Assembly: GCF_034702125.1 (NCBI RefSeq)
Contig: NC_085875.1
Location: 43,832,270-43,896,269, forward strand
Source of the DNA: Engraulis encrasicolus
Taxonomy: Eukaryota; Chordata; Actinopteri; Clupeiformes; Engraulidae
DNA length: 64,000 nt
Direction of reading: 5' to 3'
A model generated the notes under the pieces. The model was given only the letters and a program-made list of their open reading frames with translations. It was not told the DNA's origin and ran no database searches. Position 1 is the stretch's first letter; the number at the start of each line of letters is the position of its first letter. Both the position numbers and the translations under genes were made by a program. Below are positions 47,366 to 59,400 of the stretch, piece after piece.

Positions 47366-50300
47366 CTTTGGATTTAAGTCAAGGGTACTAAAAGACAGTT
47401 ATTTGAGAGTATACTTGTGAATTTTAAGTTGATAAGTTTCCAGGGTTGAAGACTTAACCAATCTATTATGGTTTTTTTTGCCCTCAGAAGCTTTAACATT
47501 GACTACAATGACCTGAATAGACTTTGGATGGACCAGTTGTTCTCTTAGCATCAAAGCTGAGCGTAGGGTAATGTTGGACAGTTAGACTGTAGTCAAGGGT
47601 ACCAAAAGACAGTTATTTCAGAGTATATGAATTATAGATCTTAGTAGGGTAGACCTAACCGATATGGTGATGTTTTGCATGTGTTTTCTCCCCTCTGAAG
47701 CAGCTTTAACATTGACTTCTACAGTGATCTGAATATAATTTGAATGGCCTTCAATTCAACACTAAACAAAGTCTAAACAAAGTCTAAACAAAGTTCTTTA
47801 TCAGTGTTGTGACTGGACCTATTTACCCAGTCAAATTTGAGCAAATGTCTACGTAACTATGATTTCAAGCTAGGTGTCAAAGCAGACGACATGGTAAATA
47901 ACATGGTAGATAACACCAGTGGTAATTTCAGGTCATGGATGCTGTTACTCATGCATATACTGCTCTAACCATAACCACAGGAAGTGAGCAGGATATGTGT
48001 GACCGCCTCCAGATTTACACCAACTGCATAAAGGACTGAAAGCCGTTCAACTGTATTAACTCATAAAGACTGACTTCACAGGCTTTCCACATCTTTTCAT
48101 TAAGTTTTCTATATTCTATTTTCTATTCACCCATTACTAAGCTAAATATAACTTTCATTTCACTAGTTCTCTGAATGATCTTTATTAACTCTGCAAATGT
48201 CTGCAATCTTTCAAGCAATATAATAAAAGACGCACCGAATAGATGAAAATCCCAAAGAACACAAAGTACATACAGTACTATTACTACACACACAAACAAC
48301 TCTACACCAGTGTTTCTCAACCAGGGTGCGGAAACGTGGTTGATAATAAATTGTGTAATTTAATACATATTTGTGTAAATTAATAAAGTATTGCTTAGTC
48401 AGTGGCGTCTTTCATCTGCCATTTACGCACAATAAAGTAAATTTAGGTCGCCCCAGTAAGCTACAACTTCGAACGTAGGTTGTGTGACGCCTCCAAATGT
48501 GTTACTTTTCTAAGCTTTTGTGGTATCCGATGGGATGCCATGTTACAGCTTGTTTGGGGTGCCTTGAAAATGTTCAGTAATTGAAAGGGTGCCTCGCCTA
48601 AAAAAAGGTTGGGAACCACTGCTCTACACTATATATAGTAAATAGAATATACTATATATAGTCAGTGTGCCATGTTTGCACTGACGGTTATTAAAAGGAT
48701 ACTGTAGGTAACGGCGAGTGTGTAGTTTCCTGCTGGCAGGGTCGGCATGTCCTTGTTCTTGTGGATGATGCGGTAGAGCTTCCTGAAGGTGGGGAGGGCA
48801 GCAGTGCGCATCCACACGATGAAGTCCTCATTGACGAAGCCATTATTGTTGGGGTCACGAGGGTCCAGCTCAAAGACGGGCTTCCTCCAGTTCACAGGCT
48901 TAGTTGTCCCTGATATAAAGAATTAAAAATAGAATGACTTTTATGGCCACTGACTGTACACTGACTCTAAACTGTACATACAGTACTTGCAATGACATTG
49001 AAATATGAAGTTAAAAAGGCAATTTGAAGTGAGGATCTCTCAGCAAAAAAAGAAGAAGCATAAAATAGATAACAGTGTCCGGCTCTTGAGCATTATTGCT
49101 CCTGCTTTAAGTCTGTTGAAGGTTTATGATGCCACAGTCGCAATGTTTCAATCTACATTACAATCTACCAGGTTGGTCATCAGGGAATTCTGACAGGTTC
49201 GCCGGAAAGCAAAGCAGATGGGTTGTAACTTTGTCAATGTAGTTTAATCAGTATAGCAGCACTAATAACTAATAAAACCTTGCTTTTGAAATGTACCCAT
49301 AATGTATGAGATTCAAATTGTTCATTCTACATTTTCATCTTCACCACTTAATGAAATAGGAAACAGGTCATGACTGCTGCTGGTTCAAGTAACCTGCAAA
49401 TACCGGTAGTGTGGCCACCTGTCCCAAGTTTTACCCGATCGTCCGTTTTTTTTGGTCTGTCCCAGGGCAAAACATAGTTTTCCTAGCCTGATAAACCAGC
49501 CTAAATGGATTAGATGTCTAATTTAGAAAACATTTTGCCGTCCAGCAGTTGGCGCTGGTTTTCCAGGCTATAGTTTTCCTGGACACTGAATGAGGAGCTC
49601 TGTTGAGCTTACTAGAAGAAGGGTCAATTGGGTCGTTGAAATGTCCAGGTTTTGCATACCTGCAAATGCGGCTGTGAGATTGTTGTTGTTTCCTCCCGGG
49701 TTCCTGAACTTCACATGCTTATCAGTCCACCAAGCAATGCCCGTCTTCGTCAACGGTATTTCAATGGTGGTACTATTTGGGAAATTGTATAACAGCTCCA
49801 AGGTATCTGTTTCACAACAGAGGCAATGTTTTGATTGTTAAAAAGGTCTTCCATGAACATTTTTTCTTTCTGTATTAAAAAAAAAATCAAAGAAAGAAAT
49901 GGTTCCTAGTCATTGTTGTTTTTCCTCTTACCATTAAAGAGACTGTTGGCAATGGCACCACAAGGGGCGATGGGTAGTCCTCCATTCTTGCGATACGGCT
50001 CACACTCCTTACTTGGATTCTGTAGAAATGCAAAAGCACATTCACCTAAATCATAGATTGTATATACCACCGGTGATATTATACACTCTATGACCTAAAT
50101 GGACCAATCATTTTTATTACACAAATATTGAATTATTTAAAATATTATTTTATTTCCACCCTAGACAAAAAACATACTGCTACCCTATGATACTAGTGGC
50201 TGAACATAAACATCCCATTCTTTACTTGGATTCTGTAAAACGTTTTCAGTAAATAAATGAAAATGTAACAATACCATCCATTCCAATTATTTAAAGGTCA

Positions 50301-51477
50301 CATTTAAGGTATGCTAGAGGAATTATATATATTCTCCCCATACAAGTAAAGCACATGACTATAGCCTACGACTGTACATACCACCAATGAGTTCTTATCA
50401 CCATTCAGCTGACTATCATCCCTGGATTTGACATAACGTCTGTGATTCTGGTAGAAGTTGGACAGGCCATAATACATGAAAACATTGTTCTAAAAGGAAA
50501 AAAGGAAAAGCAAAATATCGCAATTAGGCTTACTGCGATGTTGCAGAACAACACACAACAACAGCCCTACTTTATGGTGCAATGGGAAACAAAGCATACC
50601 TGCAAAGCAAAAAGTCAAGTGTTACCAAAAGTTCTGCACACACCCAGATAACATGTTCAATAGCCAAACCTTATGGTAACATGATAAAGGCTGAAGGCTG
50701 GATAAGTGGAGCTACAGGAAGGTCGAATACACTTAGCTAATCAATATTGGGCTATTTGGGAGGTACACCTAATGCATATTTGATGACAATCATCAAGGCC
50801 ATTGGCACTGTAGTTTAGTAAGCAGGGACAACTCAACATTATGGATGCTTTCTGACATGGTTTACAGTAAGTTAACTATTTCAGACAAAACACATCCAGG
50901 GACATTGTAATATAAGATCATTTAAAACCTGACAGCATTCCAATCGTTAAATAAATCTTAGACACTTACAACAACGAATGGCCTTACCTCAAATGGTTGT
51001 GAGAGGGTGAATGGAATGAAGCACTGACAAGGGACTGTGTTATTCCAGGCGTAATTGTTAGAGCAAACATGGCAAGGGCTGTTCTCGTCCACCCCTGTAT
51101 AATCAATCTGAAACGTGCAATAAAGTTAGACACGAAAGTCTGAAACAAATTCCCTCAACGACCGCAAACAGAAAACGTGGAAGCACACAGACAGACGTCT
51201 ACGTTTGGATTAGAGTCACCATACTCACTTCAAACTCTTTGATGTTGTTAGACGTGACGAAGAGACCGATGCCAATGGGAATGAAAATCAGACCGATGAC
51301 GAAAAAAGCTGGCAGGACGGTGCCAGCAGTCAAAATCGGCTGCCAAGCAGGTAGACGTTGTTGTTTAAATGCAGTATTATCAGGTTTCTTGGTCTTGATT
51401 GTACCTGGCCCGCCTGGGCCAACAGCCCCTGAATGGTGTCCGTCCTCCTCTTTAGCATTGTAGGTCGACGCCATCAT
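47172..51477 (-). CDS. tmem30a: TMEM30A / CDC50A, P4-ATPase flippase beta subunit (7 exons)
   Basis: The accessory subunit that pairs with P4-ATPases and lets them leave the ER and flip phosphatidylserine and phosphatidylethanolamine across membranes. The seven exons join in frame to 370 residues (human about 361). A cytosolic N tail (1-46, with [20 protein letters not shown], a CDC50 hallmark) leads to TM1 (about 48-74). A large ectodomain follows, with paired cysteines (SPCHVC, VPCQC, KECEPY, APCGA) and N-glycosylation sequons (NNTV, NSTT, NLTA, NYTL). Then come [20 protein letters not shown] and a C-terminal TM2 ([18 protein letters not shown]). Close identity with human TMEM30A, and the col12a1-cox7a2-tmem30a-filip1 linkage, make the call firm over tmem30b/c. 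Confidence 0.96.
47549..47750 (-). pseudogene. Decayed duplicate of the tmem30a exon 7 start and adjacent intron
   Basis: The block 47343-47546 (first bases of exon 7 plus intron) is repeated at 47549-47750. On the gene strand the copy still reads ATTACCCTACGCTCAGCTTT GATG, as in exon 7, but its acceptor AAAG has become CAAC, so it should not splice. Confidence 0.75.
48308..48621. mobile_element. hAT-like non-autonomous element with 8-base target duplication
   Basis: The ends CAGTGTTTCTCAACC and GGTTGGGAACCACTG are inverted and of hAT type. CTCTACAC flanks both sides exactly (48300-48307 and 48622-48629). The 314 bases have no coding capacity. It lies in tmem30a intron 6. Confidence 0.88.
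48703..48909 (-). CDS. tmem30a: tmem30a exon 6
   Basis: [60 protein letters not shown] and GNYTLAVTY. Acceptor TATCAG, donor GTATCC (weak after +4), phase 1. Confidence 0.94.
49660..49806 (-). CDS. tmem30a: tmem30a exon 5
   Basis: [40 protein letters not shown] and NNLTAAFAG. Human has [16 protein letters not shown]. Acceptor AAACAG, donor GTATGC. Confidence 0.95.
49932..50019 (-). CDS. tmem30a: tmem30a exon 4
   Basis: [29 protein letters not shown]. Acceptor CTACAG, donor GTAAGA, ending in phase 1. Confidence 0.95.
50382..50489 (-). CDS. tmem30a: tmem30a exon 3
   Basis: [36 protein letters not shown], almost identical to human up to the last residues. Acceptor TTTTAG, donor GTATGT. Confidence 0.95.
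50988..51107 (-). CDS. tmem30a: tmem30a exon 2
   Basis: Forty codons, [39 protein letters not shown]. It contains disulfide-type cysteines and one N-glycosylation sequon. Acceptor TTTCAG, donor GTAAGG, phase 0. Confidence 0.95.
51229..51477 (-). CDS. tmem30a: tmem30a exon 1
   Basis: Residues 1-83. Two adjacent ATGs (51477 and 51474) give MMAST or MAST. It holds a Gly/Pro-rich tail, the [14 protein letters not shown] motif and TM1. Donor GTGAGT, phase 0. Confidence 0.95.
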
Positions 51478-51800
51478 AGCTCCTGGCTAAACTGTACCCA
51501 AAGTTAAGTTAGATTGCCAAACAGCTTCTCCAGAAAGGGAATCCGAGCAGTCTGTTTCACACCTAAACCATTGCGATCGAAAAAATAAATATGTGTTCCA
51601 TAAAAACGCACATTAGATTCTAACGTGGGCCAACACTCAGCTAACCCAAGTAAGCTCCTCTTCTAAATTGTGATTGACAGCAAGGGTGGTAAACACGGAA
51701 GAGCTTCGACCAATACGATTTACCTTGCGTCCTGACGTCACCAAGACTCTAGCAGAGAGATTCTAGAATGAGAGGGGACATATGGCGGCCATCTTGGTGA
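51478..51800 (-). promoter_or_regulatory. tmem30a: tmem30a upstream region with CRE and YY1-type motifs
   Basis: The region just upstream of the start codon contains a full palindromic CRE (TGACGTCA, 51733-51740) and, about 50 bases beyond, CAAGATGGCCGCC (minus strand, around 51783-51796), which fits the YY1 core. There is no TATA box at a useful spacing. The 5' UTR length is unknown. The YY1-like motif lies inside the segment bracketed by 17-base direct repeats, so it may belong to an insertion. Confidence 0.35.
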
Positions 51801-52254
51801 CGCCTCCGGGGTGCTATTTCGCGATTAAGTAGACCAGATCTGAGAGTCAATGGGAAAAATGAATGGGGAAACTGAGTATAGGACGGAGGGGAACCCAGCG
51901 GTTGTGAAAACCATATGGTTGAAACGACCGTGAAAAACTGATCAACCTAGACTACTTGGTTGTGTCATACGAGTCAAAATAAAGCTTTTTGAGCCACCTT
52001 TCTCACGGTTTTTTTGACAGAGCGCAGGCGCAGTAGTTCCATAACGGCACGAGAGCAACGGCTTTTCACAACTGAGCATGTGCATAATTTCGCGTGCGCC
52101 GATGCAGCCAGATGATTGGATCACTGTCAACGCAGCTCAGCAGGCACATTGGCTCTTGTTACCAGAAAGGCGGGTAGACGCCATATTTGCGTTACGAATC
52201 TTCACCGTTAATTTCTATGTACCTGTTCTATCTCCCCTTACTAGAATATATCTC
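51761..52254. mobile_element. Segment bracketed by 17-base direct repeats upstream of tmem30a
   Basis: AGACTCTAGCAGAGAGA occurs at 51744-51760 and again at 52255-52271. Just inside, TTCTAGAATGAGAGGGGA is roughly mirrored by TCTCCCCTTACTAGAATA. This looks like an inserted foldback element, but the repeat is unusually long for a transposon target site. Confidence 0.5.
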
Positions 52255-52271
52255 AGACTCTAGCAGAGAGA

Positions 52272-52650
52272 GTTTAGACACGCTCCCTGCTGTCATTCTG
52301 CCTAAAATATACAGATATCACCTGTCTATAATAACAATTCTATGCAACTTTATAGCTTTTGGAGAAGGAGCGTTAAATTACCATAATTTACCATTATGAT
52401 TTGCTATATGTGCTTGTCATTCACTGTGTGTAGTACTGTGCACTGTGGAAAGGAAGCCAAGCCAGCGTACTAGATGGGCCTGTCTCGCAGCCTGCAGCCA
52501 CAGTATCCATGTACACATTGTTTAAAATATATTAGATATGTATGTTTTATGATTCTTTGTTGTAAATTCTATTGCCAATATTACTTATTAGAACACAGCA
52601 TCCCTTAGCCTACGAGCCCACTGAACAGCACTCAAAATAATACAGAGACA
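52272..52650. other. Intergenic region between filip1 3' end and tmem30a upstream
   Basis: No gene or repeat recognised. Confidence 0.5.
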
Positions 52651-52673
52651 ATTCCTCTTACTTCAAAAATGAC

Positions 52674-52679
52674 TTTATT
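52674..52679 (-). terminator. filip1: filip1 poly(A) signal AATAAA
   Basis: A canonical AATAAA on the minus strand, about 530 bases past the stop codon. It predicts a 3' UTR of roughly 52655-53205, which shows no other gene. Confidence 0.6.
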
Positions 52680-53205
52680 CAATAAACAATAAAAAACACA
52701 TGTGCTACTTCATAGTAGATACATCAATAGTTATAATGAATTAACATAAAAGTAGTATCACAAAGTCCCACTTGGTGAGATGGTTATGAATTCAGAAATG
52801 CACTTGTTTTAGTCATATAGCAGCATGTCCCAGCCGGAAATCTCACCTTTGTTCACTCAGTTATGGTAATTAATGCTATAAAAGATCCCAAGCTGATCCT
52901 AAACATAGATATCTCGCTGTCTTACATGGTCTACCAGTACAGTATGTTGACTGCAGTAAGGCGCTAATCAAAACACATGAACAATGTTTGTACTAAGGCT
53001 TTCAGGACAAAAACCTACAGCACCAGTGTACTGACATATTGTGTCAGTCGTGTACACTCAATGTTGGGGGGTGGGGGGCCAAAACACTCAAAGCTTTTAC
53101 CTGATTAAAGGAACATGGTCTTTGAAGAAGATTCACAGTTTGAGCTGCTGAAACTCCCTGAAAAGCAGGGTTATTAGATTGTGATTGCGAAATGTTCACT
53201 CTCAT

Positions 53206-53415
53206 TTAACTCTTTCCTCCACTCAGGAAGGATGCACCACTGAGAGTAGATTTCTTCAACTCGATCCTCATGGACTGGCCATCCGCGCGTGCCTCCATCT
53301 TCATCGTGCTGGAGATGCCGAGGGCACCCAACACGGCCTTCCCTGTCTTCATGCCACGTGACATGGGGATCCGACTCGCACCAGACTTAGGTGACAACAT
53401 GTCTTGTGGTGCTTG
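53206..53415 (-). CDS. filip1: filip1 last exon with stop
   Basis: [33 protein letters not shown], then [22 protein letters not shown] and TAA at 53206-53208. The human C terminus has TRIPMSKGMKAGKP and QSMKIELKKS. Acceptor TTTCAG, in phase 0 with the donor of the large exon. Confidence 0.95.
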   Translation of the reverse strand, partial: QAPQDMLSPKSGASRIPMSRGMKTGKAVLGALGISSTMKMEARADGQSMRIELKKSTLSGASFLSGGKS

Positions 53416-56400
53416 CTGAAATGGGAAAGAGCACAGAACATTGCAGAAATGTCTTTAAAAGATATCAGGGCATTAGGATATAATGACAAATGTGTAAAAC
53501 AATTAGACTATTTGCAAATATCAAAAAGTGTTATATTAACTGGTACACCTTGCTTTTTCTTTTTCACTTAATCTGACAATGTAGCCCACAGATTTTGCCA
53601 CATATTTAACCATGGTGAGCCAATGTCACGTCAAGTGTACTTTGATGTATATTAATAATACTGGGCTTAAAATGTTAAGCAATGTATTGTAATTATTATT
53701 GGTGAAACAGATGATAATGAACTGGCTATTTGAAAAAAGCATGAATTCAAATCAGTTGAGAATGGAGAGTTCCGCCAGAAAGTAATGCAGCGCTCACCAC
53801 AGTTAGTGTAGGTCTTGCCGGAGGAGCGTTGCTACACACTGGGGTGATTGTGATGCTGCTTGTCACTTTGTTGGCTGAGGGTTTGGTGGGACTTAAGCAG
53901 CTTTGGCGTGGAGAGCGCAGCACTGTCCCGGTCGACATCTCCTTGCTATCAGCGGCCTCAGCAGGTGGTCTGATGCCCCCCACCATCAGGCTGCTGCTGC
54001 TGCTACTGTTACTCTCAAGCGGCCTTTTAAACTGGGAGCCCAAGTGAATGTGGATTTTGTTGTCCTCTGTGGTGACGATGTTCGCGTTAGAGCTGCCAAA
54101 CTTCTTGATCGGAGCAGGCACCATTTGCTTTTCGGGAGTGACCTTGAAAACGGCTCTGCCTGTTATCATCTCGTGCGGCTCCGGGGAGCTGGACATGTCA
54201 GAGAGGGAGGACGTGCTGACCGACATGATGGAAACAGGAGACAGGGATCTGTCAGAGACGGGGATCCTGATTTCTGGGGATTTTGCCCGAGAGATTGTTG
54301 TGATGGTGACTGGCGACTTGGCCCTCTCCAAAACCCGCGGGCTGTCTATGGTTCTGTTCTTGGTAGGAGTGAGGCTGGGAGTAGGAATGATTGTTATGCG
54401 GGGCTTCTGAAGGCCCGGGGTATTGGGGATCACTGTTGTGGTGGAGTAGATGTCCGAGGTACTCGGGCTGCTGATTTCGAGGGTTGCTTGGCTGTTCTGA
54501 TGGTCTGGAGTCACCCTGATGTGTAAAGGTTGTCCCTGCTTCTGTGTCAGGCTGAGTTCCGCTGGCGAGCACTCCCCATTCACTTGCATGGGCTTCTCGG
54601 ACCCATTATGGCTGTTGTCCTTTTTCCTCATCCAGGGAATCCAGGACTTCCTCATATCGCTGGGGTAGCGCTCCACGGTCGTTCTCTCGGTCGACTTTTT
54701 GAGGCACCGCTGTCGAAGGTTGCTCATGACGTGGTTTTCCTCTTGTACAGACTTCTTGATGAACACCGCAGGCGTGTCCTCCTCGGTCGTCTCATTGGTC
54801 GCAGGGTCAGTCTGCACGGCGGTAGAGGTCATGGGGACGTCCACCATCCTCCGACCGTTGGTGCTCGGCCTGAGGGCCCGGCTGTACCGCTTGGTGACCT
54901 CCAGCTCTTTGGTGAGGTTGAGAACCTCGTTGCTTATGCTCTTCTTCTTGTCCTCCTCCTCGAGGAAGCGTTGCTGGAGGACGCTGTAGTCAACCTGCAG
55001 CTGTGACAGCAGGTCCTCCTTGTTCATGAGCTCGTGGATCTTCTCCTTGAGGGCAAGTACGTCCAATTCCAAGTCCCTTGTCTTTGCCTCCTCTGCCATG
55101 CATCGCTGACGCAATTCGGCCTCCTGGATCACGGCCTCGCCTCTTTCTATTGCTTTGTTGAATGCGATTTGACTCTTCATCTCCTCCACTTGCAGGAAGA
55201 GTGTGTTGGCCTTGTCCTGCTCCGTCTTGAACCTCTTTTCTAACATGTCGTACTCGTCCTCAGTTTTGATGAGGTCTCCCTCCACCACTTCCAGCTGCTT
55301 CAGGCGGTTTTTCAGCCTCTCAATTTCCGTATTCAGTTCTTTTATTTTAGCCTCATCCTGCCCACGTTCCTCTGAAAGTCTTCCAGATTCCTGCTTCAGC
55401 ATGTACTTGGCAGATTCTTTTTCAACCCCCTCCAGACCACCAATTTTTTGTTTCAATATACACACTTTTGTGCTGAGCTCCTTGTTCCTCTCCTCCTCAG
55501 TACCTAGCTTAAACACCAGCTCGTCCCTCTCTCTTGTAAGGGAGGTCAGTTTGGCTTCCATTTCGGATTTGAACTTCAACAGCTTTTTGCTCTCCTCAAT
55601 TAGCCTCTCTGTGACCTCCATCACTTTCTCTTGCTCAGCCTTAAACATTATACTCAACTCCTCCCTTTTCTTTTCTTCATATCTTATTCTTTCTGTCAAG
55701 TTCTTGCGTTCATTGAACATTACAACAGTGACAGACTTCAGCTTCATAAGGTCATCCTTCAGGAGCAGTTCAGCTTTTTCCAGCCTCAGCTCACTCGACT
55801 CCAGTTCCTTCACCCGGATCTTCAGTAACACTAGCTCATCCGCCAGCTCTTTCGACTGCCCTCTCTCTTTTTCCAAAGCAGACTGCAGTTGCGCACAGTC
55901 CGTTCGGCTCAAATTGAAAGAATCCTCCAGTTTATCCAGCTCCGACATCCGGCCCTGGAGTCTCTCCACTTCCAGTTTCAGCTCTTTCCCCTGGCTCTCC
56001 TCCTCCAGCAGTTTGTTCTGCAGCTCCCTACAGTGCGTTTCCGTCTTGGTGATCTCCTCGTCTTTGCCCTCCATCTCCAGCACTCGCTTGCGCAACTTCT
56101 CGAGCTCCGCCATGAGGTTCGAGTTCCCATACTCTCCCTGGCTGATCTTGTCCCTCAGCTCCTGCAGCTCCTCCGCCGACCTCTGCAGCGCCCCGTTGGC
56201 CTCCTCGAGAGCCTGGATCTGCGACGTCAGCCCGGCTACCTTTTGCCGGAGCTGTTTGTTTTGGGACTCCTGACTCGTCAGTTTGGCGGTCATGTCCTCA
56301 TGCTCTTTGGCGAACTGCGTCGACTTGCTCTCGAGCGCCGCTTCGAGCGTCAGGACTTTCTGGCTCTCCTCCTTGGCGAGGTTGCCGGCCTCGTTCAGCT

Positions 56401-59400
56401 TCGACTCTTTCTCCTGGAGGTTTTCTGTGAGCTCCTTGGCTTTCTGGTTTTGCTGGTCGATCTGCTCGAGGTGGAGCTGTCGTTCATCCACCAGCATGAG
56501 GGCAAAGGATTTCAGTTTCACCAGCTCATCTCTGACTTTCTCCAGCCGTTTTGTGTTCTCCTTATCCTTGCGAACTTGGTATGCTTTCTCTGTCTCCAGC
56601 AATTTCTTCAATCTAGTAGGGGTAATGAAAGCAAAAGACATATTAGAAACACAGTATATATCTGATTCAAGCATGATGATTTGTAAAATTAATAATGATT
56701 ATAAAACATATAAAAATATATAATAACACATATATGAACATCTTCCACATCTATGCATATTTCTCAAATGAACATTTACAGTTCTTTCACAAATTTAAAT
56801 TCTCAAAATTGCACATTGTCTGGAAAAGTAAAACCTGATGGATGAAATAAGTGTTGAACATTGTGTTCCCAAATATGCATTGTTTGGATGAAATATGCAA
56901 CTTTAAAAAGGAGCTGCCAGAATATTTAATTCATGCCCCATACATGACCCTGGTTCTTTCACAAATTCAAATTCCCAAAATTGCATATTGTCTGGAAAAG
57001 TCAAACCTAATGGATGAAATAAGTGTTGAAAATGTGTTCCCAAATTCATTTTTTTGGATGAAATATGCAACGTTAAAACTGAGTTGCCAGAATATTTAAT
57101 TCATGCCCCATGCATGACCTTACAGCGCTTCTGATGGAGCATGCCAAATCAAACTGGCACAATGAACCAGTGGCACTTGGGGGGCAAAGCGGTTGACACT
57201 GTAGGCTGAACCCTCATGTGATTCTTCCTGCTGGCATTTAACATGCTTCTCACACTTGATCTAACCAGAGCGCCTCACTCACTAGCAGCACAAACACACA
57301 GCCTTGCCAGCCAGAAGTGGCCCTACTGTTCTCTCTCTGCACTAGTGGCTGGAACCGTGACCAAAAATCCAAAATGGAAGTGAATGTTTAACTAAGCCCT
57401 TTAGTGGGCTATCTTCACCCCCTTTCCCTAATTCTCACACTGTCTACACACAGCCTTTCTTTGGAGACCCAGCAAGACCCTCATGTATTATGTGCACAAA
57501 GATTTGTCCTTAGAGGAATAGTCTTAACAAAAAAAAAGCATTCGTAAATATTGAAAGCAAGCAATCTTAAGATCTGTTGAACTTAGCACAAAACGTTTGT
57601 CAGTGTTATCAGTGTGAAATAGCATGACACTTCCATGTCACAGCTAAACAAAACAAAACTTACCCTCCTGTGTGAACAAGCCACCAGCAAGTCCCCTGTC
57701 AGAAAACCCAATATTAGTCCGTCTCGCTACTACTGCCACATTGCACCTTTTACTCCCCATCGAGTGAAACGTCAAATTCCAAGACATGCTGTCACACTAA
57801 TGAAAAGTGAAAAATGTGCAAAGTTGCACGGGACACACGGGCAAGCTACTGGTGATGTCATTGCGCCCTTATATGGCACAGATTTTGTTAAAAAAAGGCT
57901 TGGCTGTGTCTCTGAGGAGGTGGGATTATGTCTGTATGAGGGAGGCTGTTCTCTCCACTCGCTCTTTTCATTGGTCCCTCCCCCCTCTTTACATCTAATA
58001 AATTCTAGGCTTTTTAGTGTTGCGCTTGCTCATACAAAAATGGCCACATTTGTGTGGCTGGGGGGAAAAAAACAAGGTTCCAGTTCATGCATTCATTTCT
58101 TCTGTTTTGTACCGATAGGTAGAAAACAGAATTTTTAGAGATAGTAAAAGCATGACAGATTTCCGATTTTTTTTTTTTTTAATCAACGTGTAGAAGGGTG
58201 CATGAGGCACTGAGATAGGGGGGAGTGGAGTAATATCTGAAACAAATATTTGGGATCTATTAAAAGGAGATAGTAACTGGTAGTCAACACCTACTGTAAA
58301 CATTTCACTTTAACATTTCACAACAAGCACAGCTACTTTGGGACACCCAGACCAACCTCCTTCATTCAGATGGTTTTTTGTTTGCAGAATATGTGGAAGG
58401 GTACATTTGAGGAACTGCACATTCAGAGGGGGAAAAGTGCAACAATGCCTGAAACAATATCTGGGATCTATTCATAGTAAGTAGTAAATAGTCATCAACA
58501 CCGAATGTAAACATTTTGGAATTTGAACAGGGGCTGCCTATCTCAACAAGTAGAGCCACTCTTCGACACACACCCAAACCCCCACTATGCTTCATGACTG
58601 TGCAAAATCCATCCAACAAGTACTCTAAAAAAGACTTCGTTAGATAACACAACGCAAACAAGACCTGCCATTGATCACACTCAGCTTAACTTCTGTCCAC
58701 AGGGTATCGGAGTGCTGAAGCCCATTCTATATTTACATGCACACTTCTCATGGCTATTAACACCTTTTGAAACCCTCCCCACAGTTTACTCTCACGCAAA
58801 GGCCAGAGGCAGGAAGCCAACATTAAGGATTTAGGTCACAACACTCATTACTCTTATCCACACATGTCAAAAACATCAGTGCAAGGCTAAATGTCCTGTG
58901 TCGATCTTGGTCGGGTACAGCATTTAACGAGCTATAGGTAAATGAAACATTGGCCACAGTTGCTGGCGTGAGAAATCATCATTCCATCCGTTTCCCTGTT
59001 GCAGTGTTGTCGCTGTACATTTCTCAGTGTAACAATCATGAGTACTTTCACGAGTATAACAATCAAGAGTACTTTATGCGCCAAGACATGAATGTAACGA
59101 CCCTAATATAAGTTTGCAGTCACCAGAATGGCAGTGACCAAGCCATTCTGACTTAGTAGTGTAGTACTATAGTCATACATTTTCTTCAATGTATAGGAAT
59201 GTGTTCCATTGGTGGAATGGTGCTCACCAGGAGACAATAATATACCCAACAATATACACTAGTCACTTCAACAGACGCACAAACTTAAATGAAAACACTT
59301 TTGATTCATCAGTAACAGAGGTGTCATCCAGCTCACCCCTCATAATTGAAACACATGGAGGAACATACAGTTAAAAGCAATACAGATTATTGCACATTTC

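Noticed and set aside
53747..53797. Extension of the filip1 open frame past [16 protein letters not shown]
   Set aside because: A strong donor GTGAGC at 53796-53797 joins in frame to a last exon matching the human C terminus, so the extension is intronic.
55203..56273. Long plus-strand open frame (over 350 codons) opposite the filip1 coiled-coil exon
   Set aside because: It is the antisense shadow of a Glu/Lys/Leu-rich coiled coil, giving Ser/Phe/Leu-rich low-complexity translation. The minus strand has clear homology and splice sites.
56613..56674. Apparent filip1 start [17 protein letters not shown]
   Set aside because: It lies upstream of the CTACTAG acceptor, and the coding sequence continues into the edge exon at 63875 with matching phase, so this is read-through of the intron.
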